A DNA stretch of 7,321 nucleotides from Eubacterium sp. (lineage in GTDB: Bacteria > Bacillota > Clostridia > Lachnospirales > Lachnospiraceae). The notes under the pieces were generated by a model. The model saw only the letters and a list, made by a program, of their open reading frames with translations, made no database searches and was not told the origin of the DNA. Positions 5,927 to 7,321 of this stretch are shown here, one piece after another. The stretch lies in contig JABUSX010000269.1 in assembly GCA_021442545.1 (NCBI GenBank), positions 1 through 7,321 on the forward strand, in the 5' to 3' direction. Position numbers and translations under genes: made by a program. Each line of letters opens with the position of its first letter. Position 1 is the first letter of the stretch.

Positions 5927-6844
5927 ATGATCTATACGGTTACATTCAATCCGGCTCTGGATTATATCGTTACAGTCGATGATTTCAAAACAGGACTGAC
6001 CAACCGGACAACTTCGGAGCGGATGCTGCCCGGCGGAAAGGGAATCAATGTTTCCAGGATCCTTTCCAATCTGGGTATTGAGAATACGGCACTTGGCTTT
6101 GCAGCCGGCTTTACAGGCGCGGAGATCATCCGCAGGCTGGAAGATATGGGGATCCGGAACGGACTGATTACTCTGAAAGATACAGGCGGTTTTTCCCGCA
6201 TTAATCTGAAGCTGAAAAGCATCGACGGAACCGAGATCAACGGAGCGGGACCGAGGATCAGCGAGGAAGAAGTTACGGAACTGATGATGCGCCTGAATAC
6301 GCTGAAAGAGGGAGATGTTCTCTTTCTTTCGGGAAGCATTCCGGCCGGCATGCCGGACGATGCCTATCAGAAGATCATGGAAATGCTGGAAGGCAGGGGT
6401 GTGCTGATCACGGTAGATGCAACGAGGGAACTTCTGCTGAAGGTGCTGAGCCATCATCCCTTCCTGATCAAACCCAACAATCATGAGCTCGGCGAGATCT
6501 TCGGCGTGGAACTGAAGACAAGGGAAGCTGTCGTGCCGTATGCCCGAAAGCTGCAGGAACAGGGTGCGGAAAACGTTCTGGTCTCGATGGCCGGGGAAGG
6601 TGCCGTTCTTATCGCAGGTGACGGCAGGGTGTATGATTCACCGGCTCCGAGGGGAACGCTGGTGAACGGCGTCGGGGCAGGCGATTCTATGGCCGCGGGG
6701 TTTGTGGCCGGATGGCTGGAAAAGAAGGATTATCTCCATGCCTTCCGCATGGGTCTGGCAGCAGGAAGCGCGAGTGCGTTTTCCGATGATCTGGCCACGA
6801 AAGAAGAGATCGAGGCTGTTTACAGGCAGTTTACGGATCGTTAA
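5927..6844 (+). CDS. fruK: 1-phosphofructokinase
   Basis: A 305-residue cytoplasmic sugar kinase of the PfkB/ribokinase family, normal FruK length. It phosphorylates fructose 1-phosphate, produced by a fructose PTS, to fructose 1,6-bisphosphate using ATP, feeding glycolysis. It opens with TFNPALDY (5-13), which includes the substrate-binding Asp12. PfkB signature 1 is GGKGINVSR (36-44), LSGSIPAG lies at 134-141, DATRE at 164-168 and KPNNHEL at 182-188. Signature 2, NGVGAGDSMAAGF (247-259), contains the catalytic base Asp252. Tagatose-6-phosphate kinase (LacC) is a close relative, but the N-terminal sequence fits FruK better. ATG 5927 is chosen because AAAGGTGA lies just upstream and the family begins here. 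A longer frame from 5828 would overlap the ribF end and add a non-conserved His/Asn-rich segment. No fruA or fruR lies next to it in this window, which is less usual. The 88-base gap from ribF leaves open whether it has its own promoter. Confidence 0.93.
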   Translation: MIYTVTFNPALDYIVTVDDFKTGLTNRTTSERMLPGGKGINVSRILSNLGIENTALGFAAGFTGAEIIRRLEDMGIRNGLITLKDTGGFSRINLKLKSIDGTEINGAGPRISEEEVTELMMRLNTLKEGDVLFLSGSIPAGMPDDAYQKIMEMLEGRGVLITVDATRELLLKVLSHHPFLIKPNNHELGEIFGVELKTREAVVPYARKLQEQGAENVLVSMAGEGAVLIAGDGRVYDSPAPRGTLVNGVGAGDSMAAGFVAGWLEKKDYLHAFRMGLAAGSASAFSDDLATKEEIEAVYRQFTDR

Positions 6845-6872
6845 TCAGACGTTGTCGGTAATGAAATCATTC

Positions 6873-6908
6873 ATATCCGTTTGCACATAAAATTAACTCG
6901 GATATTTT
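6873..6908 (+). terminator. Weak candidate terminator after fruK
   Basis: ATATCCG (6873-6879) and CGGATAT (6899-6905) form a perfect 7-bp inverted repeat with a 19-base loop, directly followed by TTT. It begins 28 bases after the fruK stop and ends about 30 bases before the next gene. The stem is AT-rich at its base, the loop is long and the U-run is short, so termination would be inefficient. It could instead be a regulator site for the downstream gene. Confidence 0.3.
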
Positions 6909-6938
6909 GCGTCAGCGATCGATGTGGTAAGAGATAGG

Positions 6939-7321
6939 ATGATGAAAAGGAAAGGATCAAAAGAAAAATTTATCAGTGCACTGCTGGTTTTCTGTATGTG
7001 TCTGTCGTTTTTCCCGGTTTCTGTTATGGCAGATCCTGCGGGAGAAGAGGCTGTTCTGCAGCGAGAAAAAGAAAACTGCACAGCAGTTTCCGATTTTGAT
7101 GCAGAGTCAGGTGAAGCAGATTCGGTGAATCTTTCCGGCTTTAGTGAGAGAACAGGGGAAGAATATCTGACTTATTCTGATTTTAACGCAGAGACGGCTG
7201 AGGATTTTTCGGAGATTTCGGGAGTTGTTTTTGAAGCAGGTGAGGATATGCCTGCGCTTGCCGCATACTGGGATGCAGTCGAAGGGGCGGCAGATTATTC
7301 CTGTTATCTGTATACCTGCGG
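6939..7321 (+). CDS. N-terminal part of a secreted or surface protein, possibly with fibronectin type III-like domain (runs off the window)
   Basis: An open frame continues without a stop to the window end, giving at least 127 residues. It starts with a classic Sec signal peptide: a basic n-region (MMKRKGSKEK), a hydrophobic core at about 11-29 and a signal peptidase I-type site VMA-DP after Ala31. Cys19 and Cys21 lie inside the core without a lipobox, so it is unlikely to be a lipoprotein. Residues 32-103 are acidic and Ser/Thr-rich with a near-repeat, SDFDAES (51-57) and SDFNAET (80-86). From about 105, AYWDAVEGAADYSCYLY resembles the first strands of the fibronectin type III-like modules common in clostridial surface proteins (a W-x-x-V-x-G-A-x-x-Y pattern). 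The start is uncertain: ATG 6939 or 6942 with only weak purines (AGAGATAGG) upstream, and GTG 6924 is also in frame. The rest of the protein and any anchor lie outside the window. Confidence 0.75.
   Translation, partial: MMKRKGSKEKFISALLVFCMCLSFFPVSVMADPAGEEAVLQREKENCTAVSDFDAESGEADSVNLSGFSERTGEEYLTYSDFNAETAEDFSEISGVVFEAGEDMPALAAYWDAVEGAADYSCYLYTC

Overview
The window looks like chromosomal DNA from a Gram-positive anaerobe of the Clostridia, most likely Lachnospiraceae. This is inferred from moderate GC, strong AGGAGG-type ribosome binding sites with short spacers, a TTG start, and the family resemblance of the fructose-1-phosphate kinase, the calcium-pump-like ATPase and the secreted protein. 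I could not search a database, so the taxonomic placement is a judgement. I see no tRNA, rRNA, CRISPR array, insertion sequence or phage gene.

Layout. Positions 1-115 hold no gene I can support. They contain a hairpin that may terminate the minus-strand gene beside it. That gene (116-1051, minus) is a complete NAD(P)-dependent D-2-hydroxyacid dehydrogenase of the glycerate dehydrogenase/hydroxypyruvate reductase type. A 411-base divergent intergenic region (1052-1462) separates it from a plus-strand block. This region is the least ordinary non-coding part of the window. It carries a duplicated GATC-containing hairpin element in the dehydrogenase leader and an imperfect 34-base tandem repeat just upstream of the plus-strand genes, plus some short inverted repeats between them.

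The plus-strand block is a tightly packed probable operon: a PHP-domain metallophosphoesterase (1463-2245, TTG start), a P-type cation ATPase resembling PMCA-type Ca2+ pumps (2263-4929), and a divergent RibF-like riboflavin kinase/FAD synthetase (4942-5838). Gaps are 17 and 12 bases, and the ribosome binding site of the third gene overlaps the stop codon of the second. After 88 bases comes 1-phosphofructokinase (fruK, 5927-6844), which may be read through from the block or have its own promoter. The last gene (6939 to the window end) is the start of a secreted protein with a signal peptide, an acidic Ser/Thr-rich stretch and what looks like the first strands of a fibronectin type III-like domain.

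How they fit together. The genes do not form one obvious pathway. The dehydrogenase, fruK and RibF-like protein are central metabolism and cofactor genes, the ATPase handles ion efflux, and the last gene is a surface or secreted protein. I see no convincing new multi-gene system. The most checkable leads are the two repeat structures in 1052-1462, the eroded FAD-synthetase motifs in the RibF-like protein, and the PHP-ATPase pairing.
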